A stretch of DNA of 64,000 bases from an uncultured Muribaculum sp. (lineage in GTDB: Bacteria > Bacteroidota > Bacteroidia > Bacteroidales > Muribaculaceae). Of the stretch, positions 7,849 to 17,065 are shown in pieces. The notes under the pieces were generated by a model, which had not been told where the DNA came from, searched no databases, and saw nothing but the letters and a program-made list of their open reading frames with translations. The first letter of the stretch is position 1; each line of letters begins with the position of its first letter. A program made the translations under genes and the position numbers. The stretch covers positions 1 through 64,000 of the forward strand of contig CAJTSK010000008.1 of the NCBI GenBank assembly GCA_910578835.1, in the 5' to 3' direction.

Positions 7849-9024
7849 TTACTTTTTATTGATAATGGCAAGATTGCTGTCGATAAGCTTGTTGAGCGTC
7901 TTTACCGACTCGCCGGTAGAGAGCCCGTCTTGCGGGGTGTTCATGCAGTAGTCGACAAGACGGTCGATGGTAGATGTGGCGACATGCATGCGGGTATCGC
8001 TCGACGCGTAGTAGATAAACACCTTGCCATCCTCGTCGGCAATCCAGCCGTTGGTAAACAACACATTCATCACATCGCCGATATACTCCTCTCCTACCGG
8101 AGCCATCAGATAGCCGCCGGGAGTGTAAATCGGACGCCAAGGCTCGTCGAGCGCGGTCATGTACATGTAGAGCACATAACGGAGACCCGATGCGCAACCG
8201 CGCACACCGTGGGCAAGATGAAGCCATCCCTTGGGTGTCTTGATGGGGTGAGGGCCTTCGCCATTCTTAACCTCCTTGATTGTGTGGTAATGACGGCAAT
8301 CCACTATAAGTTCCTCCTTTACCTCGGCATTGGTAATGTCATCGATAAGAGCCCAGCCTATGCCACCGCCGCTTCCGGCATCGATAAAGCCATCCTGCGG
8401 ACGGGTATAAAGGGCATACTTGCCGTTGACAAACTCAGGGTGGAGCACCACGTTACGCTGCTGGCTCTTGCTCTTGAGGTCGGGCAGACGCTCCCAGTTA
8501 ACCAGGTCCTTGGTGCGGGCGATACCGCAAGTGGCTGTAGCCGCCGAGAGATTTCCGGGCTGAGAATCGTCATGACGCTCCACGCAGAAAAGTCCGTAAA
8601 TCCAGCCATCTTCGTGGCGGGTAAGGCGCATGTCGTAGATATTCACGCCGGGCACTTCATCTTCGGGCATGGTAATCGGATGATCCCAGAAACGGAAATT
8701 GTCTACACCGTTGGGGCTTTCCGCAACTGCGAAAAATGACTTGCGGTCGCTACCCTCGACACGTACGACAAGCACATACTTGTCGCCCCACTTGATTGCT
8801 CCAGAGTTAAGGGTGGCATTCACACCTATACGCTCCTCGAAGTAGGGGTTGGTAGCCTCGTTGAAGTCATAGCGCCAGAAAGGAGGTGCCATCTCGGCGG
8901 TCACAACAGGATTTTTGTAGCGTTCAAACACGCCGTTGCCTTCAATCGGTTCGTTCTTACGGGTCACAAGTTCCTCATATCGGCTGAGGACAAGATTTTT
9001 ACGATGTTCAAAGATGTTATTCAT
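7849..9024 (-). CDS. GH130_1 4-O-beta-D-mannosyl-D-glucose phosphorylase
   Basis: Cytoplasmic phosphorylase that splits beta-1,4-mannosyl-glucose with phosphate into mannose-1-phosphate and glucose. The 391 residues match the B. fragilis enzyme closely in my memory: the LNSGAIKWGDKY strand, the RVEGSDRKSFFAVAESPNG block, the TKSQQRNVVLHPEF-like phosphate-site region and GEGPHPIKTPKGWLHLAHG. The catalytic acid Asp131 is present in NIYDMRLTRHEDG. There is no signal peptide, as expected for an intracellular enzyme. Together with the 2-epimerase and the GPH carrier it forms the phosphorolytic mannan pathway, which saves one ATP per mannose. Confidence 0.95.
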   Translation of the reverse strand: MNNIFEHRKNLVLSRYEELVTRKNEPIEGNGVFERYKNPVVTAEMAPPFWRYDFNEATNPYFEERIGVNATLNSGAIKWGDKYVLVVRVEGSDRKSFFAVAESPNGVDNFRFWDHPITMPEDEVPGVNIYDMRLTRHEDGWIYGLFCVERHDDSQPGNLSAATATCGIARTKDLVNWERLPDLKSKSQQRNVVLHPEFVNGKYALYTRPQDGFIDAGSGGGIGWALIDDITNAEVKEELIVDCRHYHTIKEVKNGEGPHPIKTPKGWLHLAHGVRGCASGLRYVLYMYMTALDEPWRPIYTPGGYLMAPVGEEYIGDVMNVLFTNGWIADEDGKVFIYYASSDTRMHVATSTIDRLVDYCMNTPQDGLSTGESVKTLNKLIDSNLAIINKK

Positions 9025-9081
9025 CAGGTTAATTTTATATTCTTTACGGTAAATAATTCAAAAATCCAAGTTAGTTGTATG

Positions 9082-10188
9082 TCAGTCGACAAAGATTGCT
9101 CCCGACTCGTCGTGAAATTTCTTGAAATCGCTTTCCGACGCATGTCCGGGATAAGGCACATAAAAATGATTGGGCTTTTCGCTCTCGATGGCATTGCGCC
9201 ATACACATACATAGGCGATAGGCAGTCCCTTGATGGCGGGCTCAAACACACGGGTGTACCAGTCGGTTACCGACAGTCCCTCAAGACCGGTCTCGGTAAA
9301 GGCGGCAATCTTTCCGCGGTTCTGCGCCTCCTCTACCACAAACAGCATCTGAGCCTTGATGCGTGTCACATAATCATTGACACCGGCCTCGCCGTCGAAG
9401 TGATAGATATCAGTACCGAGTATGTCGACATATTCGTCACCGGGATAGGTCGAGAAATACTCTTCACGTGTAAGGTCTTTGTCGGGTGAATAAGCCCACA
9501 CCACATTGTTGATGCCGCGGGCGTCAAAGCCGGCGCGCGTCATCTTCCATAGGGATATATACTCCTCGGGGGTAGCGTGGTCCTTGCCCCACCAGAACCA
9601 TGAGCCTGAATTTTCATGCCATGGACGGAATATCACGGGGATAGGATTGCCCACACTGTCTTTCAGCGACGCGACAAACGCCGCCGCACGGTCAATCCAC
9701 ACCTTCATGGTATCGCTCACAGCCTCGCCATCGGCAAGATTGCGGAGCGGAGCCGTAGACACGTCCCATGAGCCGCCACCCGACATCGGGTTGAGAGCAT
9801 GCCAGCTGATGGCGTTGATGCCGCCGCGGGCATGCTGCTTTGCAATCTCTGACGCGATAAAGCTGAACGGCACCCCGTCAAGATTTTTTGCCGAGTCCAC
9901 TTCTATCATACCGAGATCCCAGCTCATAAGTCCGGGATACTGACCGGTGACAGCTTTCACGTCGGAACCACCGTCGACATATTTCCATGTGTGACCATAG
10001 GCTGTGTCGTCATGATGTCCGAAATAGTAGTGTCCGCTTTTTGCCACGGAGTCAAGGCGTGTTATAAGCGACTGGGCGGGCGTGACGGCAGCCACTTCCG
10101 CGTTTTCACTATTCGCGTTGCTCTTGCTGCCGCCACAAGAGGTGACCATGACCGCAGCTGCAGCAAGAGTAAATAATCCGTATTTCAT
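9082..10188 (-). CDS. GH26 beta-mannanase lipoprotein
   Basis: Single-domain glycoside hydrolase family 26 enzyme cutting beta-1,4-mannan to short products, mainly mannobiose in close relatives. The lipoprotein signal ends at Cys18 (VTSC), and a short Ser/Asn/Glu linker precedes the catalytic TIM barrel (about 38-368). The probable acid/base is Glu192 in FRPWHENSGSWFWWG and the nucleophile Glu299 in AFTETGLEG; the SWDLGMIE and AISWHALNP blocks shape the minus subsites. Because it is co-transcribed with the intracellular disaccharide machinery, it may be periplasmic-facing and complement the larger surface GH26 at 12802. The linker after Cys18 lacks an obvious acidic surface-export signal, consistent with this but not proof. 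Confidence 0.93.
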   Translation of the reverse strand: MKYGLFTLAAAAVMVTSCGGSKSNANSENAEVAAVTPAQSLITRLDSVAKSGHYYFGHHDDTAYGHTWKYVDGGSDVKAVTGQYPGLMSWDLGMIEVDSAKNLDGVPFSFIASEIAKQHARGGINAISWHALNPMSGGGSWDVSTAPLRNLADGEAVSDTMKVWIDRAAAFVASLKDSVGNPIPVIFRPWHENSGSWFWWGKDHATPEEYISLWKMTRAGFDARGINNVVWAYSPDKDLTREEYFSTYPGDEYVDILGTDIYHFDGEAGVNDYVTRIKAQMLFVVEEAQNRGKIAAFTETGLEGLSVTDWYTRVFEPAIKGLPIAYVCVWRNAIESEKPNHFYVPYPGHASESDFKKFHDESGAIFVD

Positions 10189-10218
10189 TATTTCCTGTTA
10201 TTTAATGTATTAGCAATC

Positions 10219-12657
10219 TTATCCGAGTGTCACCTCCACTGTGTTGACACTTCCAGCAGGCTGGTGAGGCACAAGGTTGCCGTCGACAGACTTGCCATTT
10301 ACAAGCACGCTCTTCACGCCACGGCACACACCGTCGGGATTGCTGATCTTGATGACATACTCTGCATCGCGGAATTTACGCTTGATTTCGTAATGCTTCC
10401 AGTCCTTGGGCACACAGGGGTCGATGACAAGACCGTCGTAGTCGGGCTTGATACCGAGGATAAACTGGGTTATTGCATACCAGTTCCAGGCAGCCGTACC
10501 TGTAAGCCATGAGTTTTTAGCCTCGCCCGGCTTGTAGGCATCCTTGCCAGCAGTCATCTGGCAATACACGTAAGGCTCCACCTTATGCAGGTCGCTCTTC
10601 TCCTCAAGGTAAGCGGGGCATATCTTGCGGTAATACTCCCACGCCTCGTCGCCACGGCCGAGCACAGTCTCGCCTATGATGACCCAGGGATTGTTGTGGG
10701 CAAATATACCTGCATTTTCCTTGTAGCCGGCAGGATAAGTGGATATCTCGCCATACTCCATCACATACTCGGTGAAAGCGGGATTGTTAAGCACGATACC
10801 ATGCTCGCAGTCAAGATATTTCTTTACCGAGTCAAGTGATTTCTCTACAAGTCCCGATTCAAGACCGATACCTGCCATCGTACACCATCCCTGGCTTTCG
10901 ATAAATATCTTTCCTTCCTTGTTTTCGTGGCTTCCCACCTTGTTGCCATAATAGTCGTAGGCGCGGAGAAACCATTCGCCATCCCAGCCATGCTCTTTCA
11001 CAGCCTCTACCATAGCGTCGACATGCTTCTGCGCGCGGTCAGCCTCGGCATCAAGCCCGAGCTTGCGGCAGAGCTTCACATACTCCTCGCCATAGATTAC
11101 AAACTGACCTGCTATCATGAGCGATTCAGCCTTTGAGCCCTCAGTCTTGTTTTCGGTGGTCTGGAACGATTCGTTGGGATCCATCGAGAAGCAGTTGAGA
11201 TTGAGACAGTCGTTCCAGTCGGCACGACCGATAAGCGGCAATCCGTGAGGTCCGAGGTTATCGACCACATGGTCAAACGACACCTTCAGGTGTTCCATCA
11301 GGCTCACCTCCGAGCCTTTCACATTATCAAACGGCACCGGCTCGTCAAGTATCGACATGTCGCCTGTCTCCTTGATATAAGCGATTGTACCGAAGATAAG
11401 CCACATCGGGTCGTCGTTAAATCCGCCGCCGATATCATTGTTGCCGCGCTTGGTAAGCGGCTGGTACTGGTGATAGCATCCGCCGTCGGGAAATTGCGTT
11501 GACGCGATGTCGATAATACGCTCGCGGGCGCGCTCCGGAATCTGATGCACGAAGCCCACAAGGTCCTGGTTGGAGTCGCGGAAACCCATGCCTCGACCTA
11601 TACCGCTTTCAAAGAATGAGGCGGAACGCGAGAAGCAGAAGGTAATCATACACTGATACTGGTTCCAGATATTGACCATGCGGTCAAGACGCTCGTCGCC
11701 ACTGTCGAGAGTGAAACGCTCAAGCAGATTGTCCCAGTAAGAGCGAAGCTCGTCAAAGGCGCGGTCCACCTTTTCGGCGGTGTCGAAGCGAGCAATCATG
11801 TCGCGCGCCTTCTCCTTGTTGATGACACCCTTTGACTCCCACTTCTTGTCCTGCTCGTTTTCAACATATCCGAGCATGAACACGAGGTCGCGGCTTTCTC
11901 CGGGCTGAAGGGTTATCTCCATGTAGTGAGACGCGATAGGCGACCATCCGTGAGCCTCCGAATTACGGGGCTTTCCCTCGGTCACCACCTGAGGCTCGTC
12001 AAAGCCGTTGTAAAGACCGAGAAATGACTCGCGGTCGGTGTCAAAGCCATCAATCGGGGCATTGACATGATAAAACGCGTAATGGTTTCGGCGTTCCTTG
12101 TATTCGGTCTTGTGATATATAGTAGAGCCGTCAATCTCCACCTCGCCGGTAGAGAAATTGCGCTGGAAATTTTCCATATCGGTTGCCGCATTCCACAGAC
12201 ACCACTCCATGAAAGAGAAAAGTTTGAAGCTCTTGGGAGCGTCGGTGGTGTTGGTAAGGGTGAGTTTGGCAATCTCGGCATGTGTGTCGAGCGGCACAAA
12301 GAAAAGCAGCTCGGCGCGCAGTCCGTTTTTCTCGCCCTTGATGCGGGTATAATTCATGCCGTGGCGGCATTCGTAACTGTCAAGCGCGGTTTTGGTAGGT
12401 TTCCACCCGGGATTCCACACCGTGTCACCATCCTTGATGTAAAAATATCGTCCGCCGGCATCCATAGGGACACCATTGTAGCGATAGCGTGTCAGACGGC
12501 GGAATTTGGCATCCTTGTAAAAGGAATATCCGCCTGCTGTATTCGATATAAGAGAAAAGAAGTCTTTATTGCCAAGATAGTTGATCCATGGCCATGGAGT
12601 GCGGGGATTGTCAATGACATATTCCCTTGCCTTGTCGTCAAAGTGTCCGTATTTCAT
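10219..12657 (-). CDS. GH94 cellobiose phosphorylase
   Basis: Cytoplasmic GH94 enzyme that phosphorolyses cellobiose to glucose-1-phosphate and glucose. The full 812-residue sequence follows the Clostridium thermocellum cellobiose phosphorylase pattern from the N-terminus (VIDNPRTPWPWINYLG) through SYECRHGMNYTRI, GRGMGFRDSNQDL and RARERIIDIASTQFPDGG to the catalytic segment GRADWNDCLNLNCF, with Asp480/Asp483 as general-acid candidates. The (alpha/alpha)6 barrel and the C-terminal jelly roll are complete; no signal peptide. It heads the intracellular operon and implies that the polymer being eaten contains Glc-beta-1,4-Glc units, i.e. glucomannan. Some GH94 relatives act on other glucosides, so the exact acceptor is an inference. 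Confidence 0.94.
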   Translation of the reverse strand: MKYGHFDDKAREYVIDNPRTPWPWINYLGNKDFFSLISNTAGGYSFYKDAKFRRLTRYRYNGVPMDAGGRYFYIKDGDTVWNPGWKPTKTALDSYECRHGMNYTRIKGEKNGLRAELLFFVPLDTHAEIAKLTLTNTTDAPKSFKLFSFMEWCLWNAATDMENFQRNFSTGEVEIDGSTIYHKTEYKERRNHYAFYHVNAPIDGFDTDRESFLGLYNGFDEPQVVTEGKPRNSEAHGWSPIASHYMEITLQPGESRDLVFMLGYVENEQDKKWESKGVINKEKARDMIARFDTAEKVDRAFDELRSYWDNLLERFTLDSGDERLDRMVNIWNQYQCMITFCFSRSASFFESGIGRGMGFRDSNQDLVGFVHQIPERARERIIDIASTQFPDGGCYHQYQPLTKRGNNDIGGGFNDDPMWLIFGTIAYIKETGDMSILDEPVPFDNVKGSEVSLMEHLKVSFDHVVDNLGPHGLPLIGRADWNDCLNLNCFSMDPNESFQTTENKTEGSKAESLMIAGQFVIYGEEYVKLCRKLGLDAEADRAQKHVDAMVEAVKEHGWDGEWFLRAYDYYGNKVGSHENKEGKIFIESQGWCTMAGIGLESGLVEKSLDSVKKYLDCEHGIVLNNPAFTEYVMEYGEISTYPAGYKENAGIFAHNNPWVIIGETVLGRGDEAWEYYRKICPAYLEEKSDLHKVEPYVYCQMTAGKDAYKPGEAKNSWLTGTAAWNWYAITQFILGIKPDYDGLVIDPCVPKDWKHYEIKRKFRDAEYVIKISNPDGVCRGVKSVLVNGKSVDGNLVPHQPAGSVNTVEVTLG

Positions 12658-12711
12658 ACCTATTGGAAAAATGGAATTATGAAAGGGTTAGATTGTGAAT
12701 TTTGATTATGG

Positions 12712-12719
12712 CAAAAATA
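12712..12719 (-). promoter_or_regulatory. Probable -7 element for the GH94-to-manA operon
   Basis: TATTTTTG on the minus strand, about 55 bases before the GH94 start and just past the terminator of the preceding unit, fits TAnnTTTG. No good TTTG is found 19-21 bases upstream, which may mean the promoter depends on an activator. Confidence 0.45.
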
Positions 12720-12729
12720 ACAATTTATT

Positions 12730-12780
12730 TTAAAAAATTCAGGTCCCGGCTCGGAAATACCGGTCACGGGACCTGAATTT
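12730..12780 (-). terminator. Strong intrinsic terminator after the susCD-GH26 operon
   Basis: Perfect 14-bp arms (12735-12748 and 12767-12780, AAATTCAGGTCCCG and its complement) are followed on the minus strand by a T-rich run. It lies 21 bases past the GH26 stop and cleanly separates the susCD operon from the GH94 operon, so the two are independently transcribed. Confidence 0.88.
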
Positions 12781-12801
12781 ATATTAGTAGAGCCAACTCG
12801 G

Positions 12802-14643
12802 TTACTTGGCATTGAAATCACCGCGGTTCAATACCAGCGGAGACTCCATCACCTGATTCCATACAGTAGCATTGTTATAGATATGGAATCCCATTTCACC
12901 ATCTTTCATGTCATACCACTGCATGAAGTATCCCCAGAGGGCATTATACTTCTTGGCAGTCTCAGGCAGAAGAAGGTTACCACACTCGGCAAGCACTACC
13001 ATCTTCTTGAACTTGACGGTATTGTTTACAAGGTCAAACTGGCGAGTCTGGTCTGTTGCCTCGGGGTTATACACCGCATCAGGATCAAGACCATAAAGGT
13101 TTTCACCTTCGAGATAGAGGTCAGCTCCCACGATGTCAACCATGTCATCACCGGGATAAGCCGCACGGCACTGTTCTACCGATGCAAGACTTCCTCCATT
13201 GGTGGTCTGTACGTTCCATACCCATATCAAGTTATTGATCTGATACTCTTTTTCAAGTTTATTGCGAAGATATTTCCACAATCCGGTAGTAGCCTGCACG
13301 CTGTCGTTGCCCCACCAGAACCATGCGCCGTTGGCATAATCGCCTGCAGCTTCATGGAGCGGGCGCCAAAGCACCGGAATCTTGGCATCCTGAAGACGTT
13401 TCAGGTAACCTGCAAGCTTGGCGATATCCTTGTTGACAACCTCGTTTTCCCATGTTCCTTCCTGGACAGCCTTAGTGGGGCTGAACGAACGGTTGGCGTC
13501 AAAACCGAGGAGCGGGTCACCGTCGGTGATATAGACACCAGTCACGGTATAGCCCTGACCTGATACCACGAAACCATTGGTCTTGATGTCATCTACGATA
13601 GAGCGGTTGGTGATAAGCGAGTAATTGTCGCGGATGTCGAAATACTCTGTTCCGTTCTCGTAACCGGGAGTGCCGTCGGGACCAAGTTCAGGCCAGTCGG
13701 CAGCAAGGCTCTTCAATGAACCCTGGGCACGGGTCTCGTCAATATCCTTCACCTTTACAAGTATGCACTGTCCTGACTGAAGGTCGTCAAATACGCTGAT
13801 TTCAGAGGTGTTGCCCTCTTCGTCGGTCACGGTCTTCTTCATGTCGGGAGTAAGCTTAAGAGCGTCCCAGTTGTCGATTACCATGTTTCCTTCCCAGATG
13901 GTAGAGAGGATATGCGGCTCAGAGCCGGGAACGTTCCAGTGCCATGAGATAGCGGGAATCGAACCGTTGTCCCATGCCGTTTTGACGGGGGTGATATCAC
14001 CATAATCAATCCAGTTGGCGGGAGATGCAGCAAGATGACCGTAGTCAAATCCAAGCACAGCCGGGGTATGACCTGCCTCAGAGCTAACGAAATCAACATA
14101 CCTCGTACCCCATGCCTCATCGCTCATACAGCCTGAAAGCTGAGTCTTGCCGTAGTTGTCAAGAAGATACTGGAACACCTTCTTAGCCTCTGCCGTAGCA
14201 TTGGGATTGGTAAGGTTCTTGTCGAGCCACTCGGGGTTGATACCGGCGTTGGTATTGAACTTCACTGTCTTTGCCGCCGCCTTTGTTTCCGGGCGGTCCT
14301 TGATGAATACCGCACCCTCGGGAATTTCAAGAGTGTACTCGGTAAAGTCGGTCATTGCGGGCAATGTGAGTATAAGCTCCATGCCGTTTTCAGGATTAAC
14401 GGCGAGCGAAACGGGTTCTCCGTTAAGGGTCACGTGTACGCCCTCGGCTATGCCTACAAGGTTATTGTAGGCAATAGTCATATTGGGGGTGAAGGCGGCT
14501 CTTACCGACTCGCCTTCAGCGATAGTCTGAGTGCGGACAATCATGTCCATGCCGTCAAGCATCTCATAGGTGTCGTCATCGTCACAGGCGACCATAGAGA
14601 AACCGAGCAGCACCGCCGGAACTAAATATCTGTATCTTTTCAT
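12802..14643 (-). CDS. GH26 beta-mannanase lipoprotein with a nested extra module
   Basis: Surface lipoprotein mannanase of 613 residues. The signal ends at Cys20 (MVAC) and is followed by an acidic DDDD run, typical of surface-exported Bacteroidetes lipoproteins. An Ig-like N-terminal domain spans about 35-132. The GH26 barrel starts near 135. It holds the acid/base Glu431 in LWRPLHEAAG and the probable nucleophile Glu553 in VVLAECGNL. Between the AISWHWNVPG strand (231-240) and the SFSPTKAVQEGTWENE helix (386-401) lies an insertion of about 130 residues. It resembles the two C-terminal modules of the neighbouring glycan-binding protein: IWEGNMVIDNW at the start and NGFVVSGQGYTVTGVYI at the end. 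The nested module is probably carbohydrate-binding. Last gene of the susCD operon. Confidence 0.92.
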   Translation of the reverse strand: MKRYRYLVPAVLLGFSMVACDDDDTYEMLDGMDMIVRTQTIAEGESVRAAFTPNMTIAYNNLVGIAEGVHVTLNGEPVSLAVNPENGMELILTLPAMTDFTEYTLEIPEGAVFIKDRPETKAAAKTVKFNTNAGINPEWLDKNLTNPNATAEAKKVFQYLLDNYGKTQLSGCMSDEAWGTRYVDFVSSEAGHTPAVLGFDYGHLAASPANWIDYGDITPVKTAWDNGSIPAISWHWNVPGSEPHILSTIWEGNMVIDNWDALKLTPDMKKTVTDEEGNTSEISVFDDLQSGQCILVKVKDIDETRAQGSLKSLAADWPELGPDGTPGYENGTEYFDIRDNYSLITNRSIVDDIKTNGFVVSGQGYTVTGVYITDGDPLLGFDANRSFSPTKAVQEGTWENEVVNKDIAKLAGYLKRLQDAKIPVLWRPLHEAAGDYANGAWFWWGNDSVQATTGLWKYLRNKLEKEYQINNLIWVWNVQTTNGGSLASVEQCRAAYPGDDMVDIVGADLYLEGENLYGLDPDAVYNPEATDQTRQFDLVNNTVKFKKMVVLAECGNLLLPETAKKYNALWGYFMQWYDMKDGEMGFHIYNNATVWNQVMESPLVLNRGDFNAK

Positions 14644-14667
14644 TGTGATGTTGTTATTCGGTTATAA

Positions 14668-17043
14668 TTACTCGATAGTAAGTTTAGTAACTTCCACTCC
14701 GTTACCCTGAAGGATAAAGCCGTTATTGTTAACCATCTGGTCGATAGCCCCGGCAGTCAGCTGGAAAGCAATCACGCCATTAGGAGCAGGACAATCGAAG
14801 TATCCTTCGCCATCAGTTTCAGGCAGCGCAATCAAGTCGTCAAGACCTGCCCAGTTAGAACCCTGACCGACCTTAATCTTACCGGTATCGGCAGTAAGAG
14901 TGTTGTAATAGATACGGAATGTCTGTCCGGCCTTCCATGTGCTTATCAGATTATCGATAATATCCTGCTTCCAAGCAAAATCCTGGAAACCGCCCCAACC
15001 ATCAATAACGACAGGTCCTTCATAGAACGGAGTCTCAAGCGAATTTTCATACCATAGAGTAAGCTTGTTAAGTATATAGTTGGCACCAGTCATTACAAGT
15101 CCACCCTGATTGATAAGAGCATCCTTCATCGCTGCTGTAATAGTGACTTCAGCTACTCCATCGGGGAATTCTGCAAACAGGTCAACATTACCATCGTTGT
15201 AACCCATATCAGTGTCGGGAAGCGAAGCCCAGCTACCGTTACCAAATCGCATCTGTGCATATTCTGCGCCTTCAGCAAATGTAAAGTATGCCTTAAGCTT
15301 CCAGCCCACTTCAACTATAGACCAGTCAAATTTACCCCATGAGAGGTCATCCATACCGTTCCAGTTTGCAGAGAAGAGACCGGTCCAGATTACATTCTCT
15401 ACCTCGGTTGCGGGGATAACATCAAATTCACCCTCAAACTCTTCATCGCCTGATACAAGTACAATCTTTGCGCCCTTGCCGGCAGTGATAGGAAGATTGA
15501 TATAAAGGTCAGTACCGTTAAGGATGTATTGCACTTCCTGTCCGTTGACTTTAACGGCGGTAAGTTTATCTTCATTGGCAATCTTCACCTTCATGATTTC
15601 ACCACCTTTGACAGCATCCTCTTCAGTAGGCCATTCGGTCACGTATGCGATGGTGGGCAGGTCAACAGTAAGCTCACCGGCTTCAATATCCTCGCCGCTC
15701 TTAAGTATGAAATGAACCATACCTGTCTGTGCGGTGAAAGGCACCTTGATTTTCAACTCAGTAGCTGTGGCATTCTTAGCATCGACAGTCACACCGCCTT
15801 CAAACACCACTGTAGCGATAAGGTCAAGATTTTTACCGGTGATGGTAAGTTCAGCACCGCCGGGCACGGGTGAAGGAGCAAATACTACATTGTCGGGGTG
15901 AGCAATCACGATAGGCAATGTTGCAGTAGCACTGCTCTTAAGGTTAAGGACGAGGTCGCCTGACCATGCGGTCTCAGGCACCGTCACCTTAACTTCGGTA
16001 GCACTTACCGAAGTAGGCTCTACAGCCTCTTCCACGCCGGGGAATACCACAGACACTACCATGTCCATGTTGACACCCTTGATTATAAGTTCTTCACCTG
16101 CACGCAATCCCTCGCCACAATTGTGGGTCATGTCGGTAGGCACTACCATACCGATATTTGCCACGGCAACTTTCACGCCTGAACCGGGAACCACACATAC
16201 GGCTCCGTCAGAAGCGTTGTCGGGAAGATTGAAGGTAAGCTTCTTTCCATCTTCTGAAACGGTAAACTCTACCTCATCTTCGTTTGGCATAACCACCTTG
16301 CGTACAAGGTCAAGGTCATTACCTGCGATGGTGATAAGGTCGCCGGGCTTTGCATTGGTGATGTCAATAGCCTTAGCTACAGAGGGGAGCACAACTTCAA
16401 GCTCCAATTCCGACCATATAAGGTTGGGAATCTCGGCAAGGGCGTCAGATACGCCTACCGGACCGCTGACAGCATTGTCGGGCACGATAACCTTGATAGC
16501 CTTGCGGGTGTGCTCGATGAAAGCGCCTTCTTCAGCAGCATATACATTGGCACTGTCAAGACCTTCGACAAACGAGAAGCACACTTCCTTCATAAGGTTA
16601 AGGTACTCACCGTTGATAGTCACCTCCTGACCCGGCTTAACGCGGGCGGGAGTGAAGGTGTTTTCAGCGTCAAAGCTGATAGGCTCAAGGAAAGTAATAT
16701 CGGTAAGAGTGGTAATCTTGCCGTTGGCATGATTAAGCACTACCTTTCCGGGCTCTGCTGTCTGGGGCACTGTCACACGGATTTCCCTGCCCGACACCAC
16801 CTTTATATCAGTGATGTCGTCGCAGCCGGGAATGCTGACAGAGTTAATCTGGTCCATACCGCTACCGATGAAACGGAGTTCACCGCCACGTGCCACCGGG
16901 CACGGGCCAAACACCTCAAGCGAGATGCCGCCACGGTTCTGATTGGTGTCGAAGTCGTCATCATTACATGCGGTAAACGACAGCGAAGTCACCAGCATCA
17001 GGCACATCATCAAAAGTGATGTATATTTACTGTATTTTTTCAT
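14668..17043 (-). CDS. Surface glycan-binding lipoprotein with six TIG-like repeats and two C-terminal modules
   Basis: A 791-residue outer-surface lipoprotein in the SusE/SusF position. I start it at the ATG at 17043 because the signal peptide (MKKYSKYTSLL...) begins there. The upstream ATG at 17073 overlaps the preceding gene. Lipobox Cys26 is followed by NDDD. Six IPT/TIG-like Ig repeats (about residues 38-120, 121-215, 220-300, 300-382, 383-460 and 461-545) form a long stalk. Two tandem modules of about 110 residues follow (about 550-666 and 679-791), each with a Trp-rich start (ANWNGMDDLSW, DGWGGFQDFAW) and a similar last strand. By position and architecture it presents glycan-binding modules far from the cell surface; binding to mannan is inferred. 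Confidence 0.85.
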   Translation of the reverse strand: MKKYSKYTSLLMMCLMLVTSLSFTACNDDDFDTNQNRGGISLEVFGPCPVARGGELRFIGSGMDQINSVSIPGCDDITDIKVVSGREIRVTVPQTAEPGKVVLNHANGKITTLTDITFLEPISFDAENTFTPARVKPGQEVTINGEYLNLMKEVCFSFVEGLDSANVYAAEEGAFIEHTRKAIKVIVPDNAVSGPVGVSDALAEIPNLIWSELELEVVLPSVAKAIDITNAKPGDLITIAGNDLDLVRKVVMPNEDEVEFTVSEDGKKLTFNLPDNASDGAVCVVPGSGVKVAVANIGMVVPTDMTHNCGEGLRAGEELIIKGVNMDMVVSVVFPGVEEAVEPTSVSATEVKVTVPETAWSGDLVLNLKSSATATLPIVIAHPDNVVFAPSPVPGGAELTITGKNLDLIATVVFEGGVTVDAKNATATELKIKVPFTAQTGMVHFILKSGEDIEAGELTVDLPTIAYVTEWPTEEDAVKGGEIMKVKIANEDKLTAVKVNGQEVQYILNGTDLYINLPITAGKGAKIVLVSGDEEFEGEFDVIPATEVENVIWTGLFSANWNGMDDLSWGKFDWSIVEVGWKLKAYFTFAEGAEYAQMRFGNGSWASLPDTDMGYNDGNVDLFAEFPDGVAEVTITAAMKDALINQGGLVMTGANYILNKLTLWYENSLETPFYEGPVVIDGWGGFQDFAWKQDIIDNLISTWKAGQTFRIYYNTLTADTGKIKVGQGSNWAGLDDLIALPETDGEGYFDCPAPNGVIAFQLTAGAIDQMVNNNGFILQGNGVEVTKLTIE

Positions 17044-17065
17044 TGTTGATACTCGATTTTGATGG

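Noticed and set aside
7930..8739. Plus-strand frame of 269 codons opposite GH130
   Set aside because: Same reason: antisense to a clearly coding, motif-rich frame.
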